DNA from: Chitinophagaceae bacterium
GTDB lineage: Bacteria > Bacteroidota > Bacteroidia > Chitinophagales > Chitinophagaceae
Reading direction: 5' to 3'
Assembly (NCBI GenBank): GCA_019745155.1
Contig: JAIETM010000009.1
Location: 1 to 64,000 of the forward strand
DNA length: 64,000 bases
The translations under genes were made by a program, and so were the position numbers. Of the stretch, positions 51,229 through 61,400 are shown one piece after another (positions within the stretch are counted from its first letter, which is position 1; each line of letters opens with the position of its first letter). Under the pieces are notes generated by a model. The model was not told where the DNA came from, searched no databases, and saw only the letters and a list, made by a program, of their open reading frames with translations.

Positions 51229-51996
51229 TTATTTTAATTGGATAGTTGCCATCACCGGTAAATGATCTGAAAATATTTGAGGTAGCACTGCCGCACTATG
51301 TATTTTCTTGACTGTATGTTTTTGCACAAATACGTAATCAATTTTTTTAGTCGGTTTTTCTACAGGATAGGTAAGCGCGTGATCTTGGGTACAATCTTGA
51401 AACACGGAACGCAATACATCAATCGCTGCTGATTTCGGTTCAGCATTCATATCACCGGTTAGCATAACCGGCATTGTATAACTACTCAACTGCTGCACGA
51501 TTTCTTTTGTCTGTTGTTGTCTGGAAGCGGCATCGCGATAATCCAAATGCACTGTTGCAAAAGCAAGTGGTTGTTTGTTGACGGTAACAAAAACAACTAG
51601 CAAAGCCCTAGTCTCCTGTTTACCCATACTCTGCAGCGAAATTCTATCATGATGTACTGAGTCGATGGGATATCTAGATAAAACTGCTAAGCCATAAGCG
51701 CCACCATCAAATGCAAAATGCCTGCTGAATACACCATGCATGCCTGTAATCTGTTTCAGTTGCGCCAGCTGATCCACTTTGCCCGATCTATTGCAAACAC
51801 TATCAACTTCTTGCAAACCAATCAGACCCGCACCTGCTGTTTTGATCCATTCAGCCATCGGTTTCAATTGATCTTTGTTCTGCGCATCCTGAGCGATATG
51901 GATATTATATGACAGTACAGAAACTCGCTGTGCTTGTACAGCATGGTGTAGGCAGAAAACAAGTAGAATTACTATGATCCTTTGCTGAATTTGCAT
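51229..51996 (-). CDS. Secreted endonuclease/exonuclease/phosphatase family protein
   Basis: 255 residues from ATG 51996, with a signal peptide ending VQAQ. Catalytic blocks of the EEP fold are visible: SYNIHIAQ, IGLQEVDS (metal-binding Glu), TVHLDYRD, VMLTGDMNAEP and FSDHLPVMATIQL. Members cleave phosphodiesters in DNA, sphingomyelin or inositol phosphates. Export suggests nutrient or lipid phosphate release. A minus-strand terminator directly upstream (52026-52057) separates it from the small-protein genes. Confidence 0.85.
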   Translation of the reverse strand: MQIQQRIIVILLVFCLHHAVQAQRVSVLSYNIHIAQDAQNKDQLKPMAEWIKTAGAGLIGLQEVDSVCNRSGKVDQLAQLKQITGMHGVFSRHFAFDGGAYGLAVLSRYPIDSVHHDRISLQSMGKQETRALLVVFVTVNKQPLAFATVHLDYRDAASRQQQTKEIVQQLSSYTMPVMLTGDMNAEPKSAAIDVLRSVFQDCTQDHALTYPVEKPTKKIDYVFVQKHTVKKIHSAAVLPQIFSDHLPVMATIQLK

Positions 51997-52025
51997 GTAT
52001 GCTCTAAGATAATCAACTGCTGCAT

Positions 52026-52057
52026 AAAAAACCCCGCTCCGCAAAAGCAGAGCAGGG
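52026..52057 (-). terminator. Intrinsic terminator of the small-protein genes
   Basis: On the minus strand CCCTGCTCTGC-TTTT-GCGGAGCGGGG forms an 11-bp stem with two G-T pairs, followed by TTTTTT. It ends the transcription unit that contains 52087-53000. Confidence 0.75.
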
Positions 52058-52086
52058 CGCCTAAACAAACCAAACCTTGGCTTGCA

Positions 52087-52206
52087 TCATGCATGCGTAT
52101 ACCCTTTGATCAGGTATAACGCTATGATAACCGCTATCAGACATACTGCAGCAATTAGCTGCGCCCACATGAGGCGTCTGTCACGGGTACTATTTTCCGT
52201 TTCCAT
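52087..52206 (-). CDS. 39-residue single-helix membrane peptide
   Basis: An ATG at 52206 opens a 39-codon frame. A polar, basic N-terminus (METENSTRDRR) is followed by one membrane helix of about 20 residues (MWAQLIAAVCLIAVIIALYL) and a short tail IKGYTHA. A terminator lies 30 bp beyond the stop, and the 129-residue protein gene ends 35 bp upstream, so it fits the end of a small operon. Too short for family recognition; the positive-inside layout supports a real peptide. Confidence 0.5.
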   Translation of the reverse strand: METENSTRDRRLMWAQLIAAVCLIAVIIALYLIKGYTHA

Positions 52207-52241
52207 GTAAAGAGTTTATCATGAAGAAAAATGTGCAGCAA

Positions 52242-52631
52242 TCACGATAACTGGGGAGGGGGCGTAGGAACTTTCTTATATACTTTTTCAGCGATAAACT
52301 GTTCTGCATCACTAAAAGCAGCTAGCGGTGCAGTTAGCTGACTGCATTGCACATAACAATGCAATTGCTCGTCACAAACACTGTCTTTAGAGAAATCAGG
52401 AATCAAATTGGCACTACTCTGGCCATGTTGTTTTTCCTTATCAGTAATAGAATCTGAAACCAAGCCTACCAATAAAGTGAGTAGGTTTTCTCGATAAATA
52501 CCTTCTTTGCTAACACCTAAATCCGGTGAACCGGGATCATTGAAGCTTACACTATTGAGCAGCAGAAAACAGGCAAGACCCGTCCAGAGTCTGCGTAATA
52601 ACCAATGTTGATATGCTGCTTTTTGATACAT
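52242..52631 (-). CDS. Small exported or membrane-anchored protein, unknown
   Basis: 129 residues. One hydrophobic N-terminal segment (LWTGLACFLLLNSVSF, about 14-29) is preceded by basic residues, then there is a polar region with two cysteines close together (VCDEQLHCYVQC gives three), ending in VPTPPPQLS. I do not recognise it. It lies 51 bp downstream of another small protein with one membrane segment and 35 bp before the 39-residue peptide. The three seem to form one envelope-related unit. Confidence 0.5.
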   Translation of the reverse strand: MYQKAAYQHWLLRRLWTGLACFLLLNSVSFNDPGSPDLGVSKEGIYRENLLTLLVGLVSDSITDKEKQHGQSSANLIPDFSKDSVCDEQLHCYVQCSQLTAPLAAFSDAEQFIAEKVYKKVPTPPPQLS

Positions 52632-52682
52632 CTAATGCCTGAGTTAAAAAACGAATCTATCCTTTGCACAAAAGCAATGGAC

Positions 52683-53000
52683 TTAAACAGGCGGCTGAAA
52701 AGGGAGGGAAAGTGGATCTTCCGGCAAAGCGGTATCCAATGGGTATTGCTGTTTGGGCAATTGCATAAGTCCTGAAAGAAAATCGGCAGTATAGAAGGTC
52801 GTTACCAGACTATCTGATTGATCATCACCTTCTTTTTCTGCTCCATCGGGTAATTCAAGGTCGCCCGGTAATTGCAGCGACCACTCTGTAGCTTGGCTGA
52901 TTTGCGGAAAAACACCGAGACCCAGCTGCATAGTATAGCTCATGAACACCAAGATGGCGCCCATCAGGCAAAGCAATGGATATTTTTTTCCGCTAAACAT
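52683..53000 (-). CDS. Small membrane-anchored protein, unknown
   Basis: 105 residues from ATG 53000. One N-terminal membrane segment (YPLLCLMGAILVFMSYTMQLGLGVF, about 7-31) is followed by an acidic region (ELPDGAEKEGDDQSDSL) and a Pro-rich end LPFQPPV. No family recognised. It is the first gene of the three-gene small-protein unit. The Pro-rich ends of this and the next protein are similar in style, but I see no convincing alignment. Confidence 0.45.
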   Translation of the reverse strand: MFSGKKYPLLCLMGAILVFMSYTMQLGLGVFPQISQATEWSLQLPGDLELPDGAEKEGDDQSDSLVTTFYTADFLSGLMQLPKQQYPLDTALPEDPLSLPFQPPV

Positions 53001-53083
53001 GACTGTTTAAAGAACAAACTTTATACCAACTTATTGTGTGCATGCACAAAATCTATTCTACAAAGTAGATTTTGCGATAAAAA

Positions 53084-53455
53084 CTATTGTCCTGCCTTTA
53101 CTTCCAATTCTTCAGGCTTGGTTACATCTATCTGATAACCACCTTTATACTCCTTCACTTTACCTTTTACACAGATCTCTTTATTCAACAAAAATTCTTC
53201 CGGCTTCCAAGTAAAATTTTTTCGACTATCGCCATCAATCACCACCGTCATTTTCTGGTTGGGGTATTTTCCGCCCAGATTAATCAGCGTAAGCTGACGG
53301 GCTGAATTATCTAAAAATCTGGCACTATACACTTTATCGCATACTTTCACTTCCTTACCTACATACTTAGCGATATCATCGATATTGATGGTTTCCTGCG
53401 CCTGTGTCATCAAACCAAACAAAAGCATTCCGGCAAACAGTATTAGTTTTTTCAT
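53084..53455 (-). CDS. Secreted OB-fold-like protein
   Basis: 123 residues from ATG 53455 with a signal peptide ending TQAQ. The mature part (INIDDIAKYVGKEVKVCDKVYSARFLDNSARQLTLINLGGKYPNQKMTVVI, split over strands) with EICVKGKVKEYKGGYQIDV looks like an OB-fold of the kind found in secreted nucleic-acid-binding or tRNA_anti-like domains. Both cysteines are in strands and could pair. Single gene, function unknown. Confidence 0.6.
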   Translation of the reverse strand: MKKLILFAGMLLFGLMTQAQETINIDDIAKYVGKEVKVCDKVYSARFLDNSARQLTLINLGGKYPNQKMTVVIDGDSRKNFTWKPEEFLLNKEICVKGKVKEYKGGYQIDVTKPEELEVKAGQ

Positions 53456-53485
53456 TGCAGCGATTTTAAAAAGCAATTTCGGGAA

Positions 53486-54265
53486 TCAGCGGGAATTTTG
53501 GCGACCTAATCTATAGCTATTGATCCATACAAAACCTACTGCAAGCAGAATCAGCACCACACCCAATGTTGTCAGCTTTTCTAAGAGGGCAAGTCGTGGA
53601 CCTTGGGAAGCACGAATACCCCATAAAGCCCACGCAATAACCAACGCAGGAGCAATGGTTCGCTTACTGAATACAAAAAACAAAGCCAGTATCATTGCTA
53701 TGATAATCATGATGGCACTCCATTGATAAGCTGCAATGCCCGCGCCATCCCAACGCATCTTAACCAACAGGGCAGTAACATTCGCAATAGTGGCTACAGA
53801 TATCCAACCCAGATAGACTGTAAAAGGTGTCCATAGCCAGAATTTTCGTCTGCCCTGCATATCCCGCGTAAGCGGATAAGCTTTGATGAATAAAAGAATG
53901 AGCGTAACCAGAAAAGCCAGCATGATCAACAAAGAGATAGTCATTTGTAGATAATGCCAGGCCAGAATCCATCCTGCATTCCAAATACAAGTGAGTTGGA
54001 AATATGGATTCACTTTATTGATATAGGTCTGTGTTGCCGCATCGGGCTGGTAACGTATTTCATACAAGGTTACCTGCGTGGTATAACCTATGATCAATAA
54101 ATAAATTATCGACCAAATACTAAAAGTAAAACCAGCGGGTACAAAATAGTTGGGATACAAACCGGATATCTGTCCTGTATTCATCCCATTAATGGGTAGC
54201 ACATTGGCTAAAGTATTGACAGTAAGAACAAGAATCAGTAATAACCAGTTAATGAGTATACGCAT
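53486..54265 (-). CDS. TspO/MBR-like tryptophan-rich membrane protein, long form
   Basis: 259 residues from ATG 54265, about seven membrane helices. The blocks FVPAGFTFSIWSIIYLLIIGY and FWLWTPFTVYLGWISVATIANVTALLVKMRWDG correspond to the conserved P-x-x-F-x-x-x-W and W-x-P-Y/F-x-x-Y/W-x-x-W segments of the TspO family. The protein is about 100 residues longer than five-helix TspO. TspO proteins bind porphyrins and other stress-linked ligands. It lies 12 bp after corA and is probably in one unit with it. Confidence 0.7.
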   Translation of the reverse strand: MRILINWLLLILVLTVNTLANVLPINGMNTGQISGLYPNYFVPAGFTFSIWSIIYLLIIGYTTQVTLYEIRYQPDAATQTYINKVNPYFQLTCIWNAGWILAWHYLQMTISLLIMLAFLVTLILLFIKAYPLTRDMQGRRKFWLWTPFTVYLGWISVATIANVTALLVKMRWDGAGIAAYQWSAIMIIIAMILALFFVFSKRTIAPALVIAWALWGIRASQGPRLALLEKLTTLGVVLILLAVGFVWINSYRLGRQNSR

Positions 54266-54277
54266 GACAAACAAAGT

Positions 54278-55384
54278 TTAAAACCAACCTCTACGCTTAA
54301 ATATCAACAACATCCAAGCGGGCACAATCAACATCAAGCCCACCGCTATGAAAAACCCATATTGATGATGCAAGTATGGAATACGGTCGAAGTTCATACC
54401 AAAAATACCACCAATCACCGTTGCAGGAGCCAGCAAACAAGTAACAATCGCCATTACTTTCATTACCTCATTCATACGCAGATTCACATTGCTGAGATAG
54501 AGATCCTGCAAGTTCATCATCATATCGCGATAGTTCTCTACCAATTCATTTGCCTGAACAATATGGTCGTAGATGTCTTTAAAATATTTAGTGGTTCTGT
54601 CTTCCAACAAATCGCTTTCACTTCTAATAAACCCATTTACCAAATCTCTTACCGGACCTACATTTCTCTTCAGTACTATCAATTCTTTACGCAGGTTATT
54701 GATTTCAGCCAGTGATCTTGTATTGCTATGCCTGATGATCTTTTCTTCCAGCACTTCTATACGTTCACTCAGTTTTTCCATGACGAGGAAATAATGATCC
54801 ACAATCATATCCAGCATCATATAACAGAGATAATCTGCTTTACTCTGCCTGAGTTTGCTATTGGGTATACGCAGTTTTTCACGCAATCCGTTAAATACAT
54901 CTCTGCTGGCATCTTCCTGAAAAGAGATTACGAAATCTTTCCCAAGAACAATACTAATCTGCTCTACTTCAACCGCGCCTTTTTGCTCGTTGAAATATAA
55001 CATATTCAACAAACAGAATAAGACATTATCAATCTCATCCATCTTAGGCCTTTGCCCAACACTGATGATATCTTCTACAATGAGGTAGTGAATACCGAAG
55101 TGTTGGCAAACGGTTTCTACATCTGTTTTACGAATGCCATCAATATTGATCCAAGTAATATTTTGGTTATCCCTAAAGGGGAAACAAGTGGCAACAGAAT
55201 CTGTTTGTTGTTCATGAAAATGATCGCCATTGTAATCATAGATCATCACCTGAATAGCATCTGCCTCCTGCCGCACCGGCGGAACAGTTGGGTTTACATG
55301 AAAGATATCTCTGGTTCGCTTTGTATTAAAAGCACTGAGCGGATTGAGGTATTTCAGGTACTTGCCTGCAGCGAGATTAGACAT
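54278..55384 (-). CDS. corA: CorA family Mg2+/Co2+ transporter
   Basis: 368 residues. A large soluble N-terminal funnel (about 1-300) includes VISFQEDASRDVFNGLREKLR and the long stalk helix (SERIEVLEEKIIRHSNTRSLAEINNLRKEL). Two C-terminal membrane helices flank the selectivity motif GMN in GGIFGMNFDRIPYLHHQYGF. It ends with the basic tail FKRRGWF. It forms pentameric divalent-metal channels in the inner membrane. It is divergent from the DinB-like gene. Confidence 0.93.
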   Translation of the reverse strand: MSNLAAGKYLKYLNPLSAFNTKRTRDIFHVNPTVPPVRQEADAIQVMIYDYNGDHFHEQQTDSVATCFPFRDNQNITWINIDGIRKTDVETVCQHFGIHYLIVEDIISVGQRPKMDEIDNVLFCLLNMLYFNEQKGAVEVEQISIVLGKDFVISFQEDASRDVFNGLREKLRIPNSKLRQSKADYLCYMMLDMIVDHYFLVMEKLSERIEVLEEKIIRHSNTRSLAEINNLRKELIVLKRNVGPVRDLVNGFIRSESDLLEDRTTKYFKDIYDHIVQANELVENYRDMMMNLQDLYLSNVNLRMNEVMKVMAIVTCLLAPATVIGGIFGMNFDRIPYLHHQYGFFIAVGLMLIVPAWMLLIFKRRGWF

Positions 55385-55477
55385 AGCATGAAGTTAAATC
55401 TTTGCTGCAGATTCAAAAGCATGACTTTGGTTATTGTTTGATCCACCGCCCTGCAGTACTTTAGAGAAAAGCCTTGT

Positions 55478-55981
55478 ATGAAACTTGCCCAATCTTTTGC
55501 AACAGAACTGGAATATGAAGCTGCCATTACCGTCAAGTTCTTGGAAAGAATACCGATGGATCGTTTTGATTGGACGCCCCATGAAAAAAGCATGTCTCTT
55601 GGCCGATTGGCCAACCATATTGGCGAGTTACCGGGGTGGATACCCGTTACGCTGAATAGCGATGAGCTGGATTTTGATCAGTTCAATTATACCCGCTGGG
55701 ATTATCGCGACAACGCATCCTTGATTGAAGCATTTAAAGCTTCCATACAAAATGCCACTCAGCTTTTACTGGAAACAAGTAATGAAGCGTTTATGGACTT
55801 GTGGACTTTACGCCGGGGCGAGCACATCACTTTCACCCTGCCCAAAGCGGCGGTGATCAGAAACAATTGCCTGAACCACCTCTACCACCACAGAGCCCAA
55901 CTGAGCGTATACTTGCGCCTGCTGGATATTCCTGTTCCGGGTGCATATGGACCTAGTGCAGATGAAAAACGTGCCGGTTAA
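55478..55981 (+). CDS. DinB family metalloprotein
   Basis: 167 residues with the DinB four-helix bundle. His ligands are visible in RLANHIGELPGW (near residue 47) and NHLYHHRAQLSVYLRLLDIPVPGAYGPSADE near the end. These proteins use a metal-bound cofactor thiol such as bacillithiol for transferase reactions. It is the first gene of a plus-strand group with parA and an esterase, 30 bp apart from parA. Confidence 0.85.
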   Translation: MKLAQSFATELEYEAAITVKFLERIPMDRFDWTPHEKSMSLGRLANHIGELPGWIPVTLNSDELDFDQFNYTRWDYRDNASLIEAFKASIQNATQLLLETSNEAFMDLWTLRRGEHITFTLPKAAVIRNNCLNHLYHHRAQLSVYLRLLDIPVPGAYGPSADEKRAG

Positions 55982-56011
55982 GCCGGTGGTTTTTGATATA
56001 TTTATTGTCCT

Positions 56012-56755
56012 ATGGTTACACTCGCATTCTACAACCTCAAAGGTGGTGTTGGCAAAACTGCTTCCACCATAAATCTGGCCTACCTATCGGCTAAAGCTGG
56101 ATACAATACCCTTGTGTGGGACCTTGATCCGCAGGGGTCTGCCTCATTTTATTTGGGTGCCGAAGCGCAGATGAAGAATGAATCAAAGAAACTGTTGAGC
56201 AATGAGCTTTCATTGACGGAAGCTGCCATACCTACTGCCTATCCAAATCTTTCTGTTATTCCTGCAGATTTATCCGCGAGAAATGCAGATGTGCTGCTAA
56301 GTGAACTGAAGCAATCCAAAAAACGTATTGGACAACTCTTACAAACGCTCAAGAAAGACTATGATGTAGTGATATTGGATTGTCCGCCTGGCATCTCACT
56401 CTTGCATGAAAACATTTTTCATGGCTGCGATTGGGTGCTGATGCCGAATATTCCAACCACTTTATCTATTCGCTCTTACGAAACTGTTGCTGATTATTTT
56501 AAAGAGAATGGTTTAGACCTGAGTAAACTAAAATGTTTTTTCAGCATGGTGGATCATCGTAAAAACCTGCACCATGAAACCATGCAAAGTTTTTATAAAG
56601 ACAAAGTGTTCTTTAAGAATTATGTGCCTTATTTGAGTGATGTAGAAAAGATGGGTACACACCAAGCACCACTGGAAACCTTTGCTGCCAGCAGTTATGC
56701 AGCAGCCTGCTACCGCGATCTTTGGAAAGAGATCAGTAAGCATTGTATTCAGTAA
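56012..56755 (+). CDS. Orphan ParA-family ATPase
   Basis: 247 residues. The deviant Walker A is KGGVGKTA at about 10-17, Walker A' VWDLDPQGSASFYLG near 37, and Walker B VVILDCPPG near 120. ParA-type ATPases position cargo on the nucleoid. There is no parB or centromere-like repeat nearby and the DNA is chromosomal in character. This makes plasmid partition unlikely and an orphan ParA (protein cluster or envelope-system positioning) more likely. Neighbours are a DinB protein and an esterase, which give no obvious cargo. Confidence 0.8.
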   Translation: MVTLAFYNLKGGVGKTASTINLAYLSAKAGYNTLVWDLDPQGSASFYLGAEAQMKNESKKLLSNELSLTEAAIPTAYPNLSVIPADLSARNADVLLSELKQSKKRIGQLLQTLKKDYDVVILDCPPGISLLHENIFHGCDWVLMPNIPTTLSIRSYETVADYFKENGLDLSKLKCFFSMVDHRKNLHHETMQSFYKDKVFFKNYVPYLSDVEKMGTHQAPLETFAASSYAAACYRDLWKEISKHCIQ

Positions 56756-56822
56756 AGAAGAAAGAATATAGAATTTAGAAGATAGCTGCAGCAAAACCTG
56801 CATACAAACAAAAACAAGCAAC

Positions 56823-57554
56823 ATGCACAAATCCATTACATCTTGGTATAGTCCGGCACTGGGTACAGAAATGCCGATTGTTACATATGGCCATTATGGC
56901 TTTGCCTTATTATTGATTCCTACTGCAGCAGCAGATTACCTGGAATACGAACGTTTTCAAATGATTGATGCATTAGCACCTTTCATCAACAGCGGAAAGA
57001 TGAAAGTGTATAGCATCAATAGCATGAATAAGGAAAGCTGGCTGAACAATGAAATGGAGCCGGCGCACAAAGCCATTCGCCATAACCAGTTCAATGAATA
57101 TGTATTCAACGAAGTAGTACCCTTTATCCGCAATAGCAGCAGTAATGATACCATGGTCTATACCTGCGGTGCTTCTTTTGGCGCGTTACACGCGATGAAT
57201 CTTTTCCTGAAAAGACCCGATATCCTTAATGGCTGCATCAGCATGAGCGGCGTGTATGCTTTAACGGAATACACCAAGGGCTTCTGGGATGAGCAAGTGT
57301 ATTACAACAGTCCGGAACACTATATTCCGCACCTCTCCGATCCTTGGTACTTGGATAAAATCAAGTCATCTCACCATATCCATATTTACAGTGGTAGTGG
57401 CGATTATGAAGATCCCAGCGCTTCGCGCAGAATCGCTGATATCCTTGGCGCCAAAGGTATTTGGTGTGATCTGGATGTGTGGGGATCAGACATTAAGCAC
57501 GACTGGCCCACCTGGCTGGCCATGCTGCCCTACATCATTGGCACGAAATTCTAG
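56823..57554 (+). CDS. Esterase, alpha/beta hydrolase (esterase D-like)
   Basis: 243 residues. The nucleophile elbow is CGASFGALHA (Ser near 119), the acid probably the Asp in YSGSGDYEDP, and the His in SDIKHDWPTW, in the order of the esterase D / DUF-type putative esterase family. No signal peptide, so cytoplasmic. It is 67 bp after parA. Substrate unknown; members hydrolyse S-formylglutathione, siderophore or acyl esters. Confidence 0.8.
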   Translation: MHKSITSWYSPALGTEMPIVTYGHYGFALLLIPTAAADYLEYERFQMIDALAPFINSGKMKVYSINSMNKESWLNNEMEPAHKAIRHNQFNEYVFNEVVPFIRNSSSNDTMVYTCGASFGALHAMNLFLKRPDILNGCISMSGVYALTEYTKGFWDEQVYYNSPEHYIPHLSDPWYLDKIKSSHHIHIYSGSGDYEDPSASRRIADILGAKGIWCDLDVWGSDIKHDWPTWLAMLPYIIGTKF

Positions 57555-57590
57555 TCAACATATTTGCAAAAAAGCCGTTAATACAACCAA

Positions 57591-57617
57591 TCAGCCCCTG
57601 CCATTTGCCGGGGCTGA
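57591..57617 (+). terminator. Weak terminator-like hairpin after the esterase gene
   Basis: TCAGCCCC pairs with GGGGCTGA over 8 bp. It lacks a strong T tract (CTTAATATT follows). It lies 36 bp after the esterase stop and 28 bp before the next gene. Confidence 0.4.
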
Positions 57618-57645
57618 CTTAATATTACAGCTTTAAATCCCCGTT

Positions 57646-58419
57646 TTGAGTAAACTGCTACGAACGTTTTTGATTGCTTGTATATTCCTAGGCACTGCGC
57701 AAACCCTGTTTGCTCAAAAACTCATTCGTATTTGTGGTACAGTGTATGATATTACAGCCAGAAACCCCATCGAAGCCGTAGCGGTTATCGCTAAATCGGG
57801 AAGAGGTGCCATTACAGATTCGCTAGGCCGTTATTGCATCAATGTACCAGAGACAGATTCTATCTGGTTTCAGCTGATTGGTAAATCCACAAAAAAATAC
57901 GCCGTAGACACCATCACCAATTACGACAATTTCAATGTATCGGTATATGTAAGGGCAACAGAATTGCCAGCAGTAAAAGTGCGCAACAATTACTATCGCT
58001 ATGATTCGCTGCAGAACAGACAGGATTATGCGAAGTATTTTGATTTTAGAAAACCGGGGTTACGCATTACGAATGCATCTCCGCTCAGTGGTGGCGCGGG
58101 TATGGGTTTTGACTTAACTGAACTAATCAATGTGTTTCGTTTCGACAGAACCAGAAGACTAGAAGCTTTACAGAAACGTTTGGTGGAGCAGGAGCACGAG
58201 AAATACGTGAACTATCGTTTCAGCAAACAGTTTGTACGCAAGATTACCAAGCTGCAATCACCGGAACTCGACACATTTATGCTTCGCTACAGACCGGATT
58301 ATGAAATGGTGCAAATCATGAATGATCTGGAGTTGGGCTATTATATTCAGAAATGCTACGAGACATTCAAGATGTCGCGCCGCCGCGCATACAACCCTAT
58401 GCGAAGAAGGGATGATTGA
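57646..58419 (+). CDS. Secreted protein with CarboxypepD_reg-like domain
   Basis: 257 residues from a TTG start at 57646, supported because a good signal peptide begins there (LLRTFLIACIFLGTAQTLFAQ). Residues about 28-105 form the carboxypeptidase regulatory-like beta domain common in Bacteroidota envelope proteins (GTVYDITARNPIEAVAVIAKSGRGAITDSLGRYCINVP). The rest is Arg/Tyr-rich and helical (RRLEALQKRLVEQEHEKYVNYRFSKQFV), ending MRRRDD. Function unknown; no barrel follows, so it is not a TonB receptor. Confidence 0.65.
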   Translation: MSKLLRTFLIACIFLGTAQTLFAQKLIRICGTVYDITARNPIEAVAVIAKSGRGAITDSLGRYCINVPETDSIWFQLIGKSTKKYAVDTITNYDNFNVSVYVRATELPAVKVRNNYYRYDSLQNRQDYAKYFDFRKPGLRITNASPLSGGAGMGFDLTELINVFRFDRTRRLEALQKRLVEQEHEKYVNYRFSKQFVRKITKLQSPELDTFMLRYRPDYEMVQIMNDLELGYYIQKCYETFKMSRRRAYNPMRRRDD

Positions 58420-58469
58420 TGACTCGCATCAAACACCCCTTCATACTAAGCTATTCTAGCAAGCAAAAC

Positions 58470-61400
58470 TTACTGAATCATCACTACAGGAATTTGCAAA
58501 GCAGCACAACGCTCATTCAATGTTTTGATACGCGCTTTTAAGTTATTGAGCGAATTGGCATGTTGCTGCCAGATGGCTTCCAATTCCTGATAACGTGTTT
58601 CTTGTCCCTTGGTTACATAAGGAATATTCGCATCCATTTCTCCTTTCAGGAAGATATAATCAGCTGTTAGCTTGTTCACATAGTTGATAATATCATCGTT
58701 TGACTTTGCTTTGGTTTGCACCAATTGTGCTTCCCATGCATAGATATCTTTTATCAAGGAAGCAATCTGCTGATGCAGGTCTCCATATTGATGCTGGTCT
58801 TTGGTTTGATCTTGCAATTGTGTTAACTGCTTACGCGCTTTACGCATTTGTGTGATACTAGCATGGATAGTATTGACTGATGCTTCTACCTTACTAGCCA
58901 ATTGATGTTGTGCCAGATAATCTGCTTCGCTGGCCTTGATTCTTGGATCAGCTTTTAGCTGGAAATTAACAGTAGCAGATTGATTGCCATAAGTAAGTAT
59001 GGCACTGTATTGTCCGGGTATGGCTCTATGCCCTTCATACATACCTTCAATGAATACGCCATCTACACCATTTACAGTTGGATAACGCAAATCCCACACA
59101 AAGCGATTGATACCAAGCTTAGCACTCAAGAGCGGATCTGATGATGGACCACCCGGATAATCGCCAACGAAGTTTTTATCTGGCGATGTGCTATATGTTC
59201 TCACCACTTCGCCTTTGGCATCTCTAATGGTTAAAGTAAGCGTCGCATCTGCTTTCACAGTATCCGGTAATTGATAGTGTAACACCACACCAGATGCGGG
59301 ATTTAAGCCTGTTCTGCCCTGCCACGGTGTTTCATATGCTTCTTCGGGCAGATTCCTATCGAGATAACTACCACCTGAAACACGATAGGCGTTTTCTGGT
59401 GTAAACAATACAAATTGATTTTGCTTAGCAGCATTGAATTGTCGCAGCAAATGCAGGTCATCCAATATCCAGAAGGAGCGACCCATGGTAGATGCCAGCA
59501 GATCACCCTGATGCACTTTCAGATCAGTGATGGGTGTAATCGGCAAACCCAACTGTGTTTGTTGCCACTGCGCACCACCATCAAATGAAATATATAATCC
59601 TGTTTCAGTTCCTGCGAACAACAAACCTTTTCTTTCTGCATCTTCCCGAATGCATCTGGTGTATGCACCATAAGGAATACCTGTGGTAATTTTTCTCCAG
59701 GTTTTGCCTTCATCATTGGTTACATACAAGAGCGGTTGAAAATCGTTGAACTTGTATTTGGTTGCAGCAATAAATACTGTTGCAGGATCATGTGGCGATA
59801 CTTCAATGCAATTGATTAATGCTTCGCCCAAATCTGCAGGCCCAACGCGTGCCCAGGTTTTACCACCATCTTTTGTCAAACTCAATACACCATCATCACT
59901 ACCTGTCCAAATAACACCGGGCACTGATGTTTCCGTTACATAAGCAATGGTGCAATAATTTTCTCCACCAGCACCTTCATTGGTATAAGGTGTACCACTG
60001 ATACCCATTTTTGCAGTATCATGTGTAGTGAGGTCTGGTGAAATGGCTTCCCAGCTCTTACCAAAGTCTTTTGTTTTGAACAATACATTTCCCGCGTGAT
60101 AGAAAGTATTGGGTTCATGCTTACTCCATACAATAGGTGCATTCCAGTTAAAACGATATTTCATGTCTTTGGGCTGCAGTGCCTGATATTGAATAGGCGC
60201 AGGCATAATGTATTTTCCTTCTCCGCTTGCTGCATCCTGAATTTCAATTGTTCCTTGATAACTACCGCCCACAACTAATTTTGGATCGTCAGGATTAAAA
60301 CCGATAAAGGCACTCTCACCTCCTGCAGAATAAGTCCAGTTGCGTTCAGTGATAGACCAACCACCCGGATTGCGTGATTGAATTTTGACAGAGCTATTGT
60401 CTTGTTGTCCTCCGTAGATATGATATGGAAACAAATTATCTGCGTTCACTCTATAAAACTGTGCTGTTGGCTGATTGTCTTGTGTGCTCCACACTTTACC
60501 ACCATTGAATGTTACTGCTGCCCCACCATCATTGGCGATGATCATGTTTTTGTTGTTGGTAGGATTGATCCACAGCTGGTGATAATCGCCATGTGTACCA
60601 CTGAGATAATTCCAAGTTTTACCACCATCCGTTGATTTAAGTCCAGGCGAATTCAACACGTACACTGTTTGTTCTTCCTGTGGGTCTGCAAACACTTCAA
60701 TATAATACCAAGCTCTTTGTGTAAGACGATGATCATCACTCACCCTGTCCCAACTCTTACCAGCATCATGACTCACAAACAAACCACCCGTTTCCTTCTC
60801 CGTATCGCTTTCAATTAAGGCATACACTGTTTCACTATTGGCACGCGATACGCTAATACTCATCTTACCCATTTCTGTAGGTAACCCTTTCTGCATTTTC
60901 ACCCAAGTATCACCACCATCAGTGCTTTTATATAAACCACTACCCTTTCCACCACTGCGCACTTCCCATGGAAGTCGGCGATGATCCCACATCGCTGCAT
61001 AGAGTATGCGTGGATTATTCGCATCCAAATCCAGATCGGCACAGCCTGTATTATTATCTACATACAATACCTTTTTCCAATTCTTGCCACCATCAACAGA
61101 TTTATAAATACCACGCTCTTCATTTGGACCATGCAATGCACCCTGTGCAGCTACATAAACAATATCCGGATTTTGCGGATGAATACGTATCCATGAAATA
61201 TGGCGTGTGAGTGCCAGACCCAAGTGTGTCCAGGTTTTACCAGCATCGGTTGATTTATAAACACCATCACCATAACTCGTCATCACGCCACGCGGCGCAT
61301 GTTCTCCCATACCTACATATACCACATTGGCATCGCTGGGTGCAACGGCTACCGCACCTACAGAACCGGTTTTAAAGTAACCATCTGAGATATTATTCCA

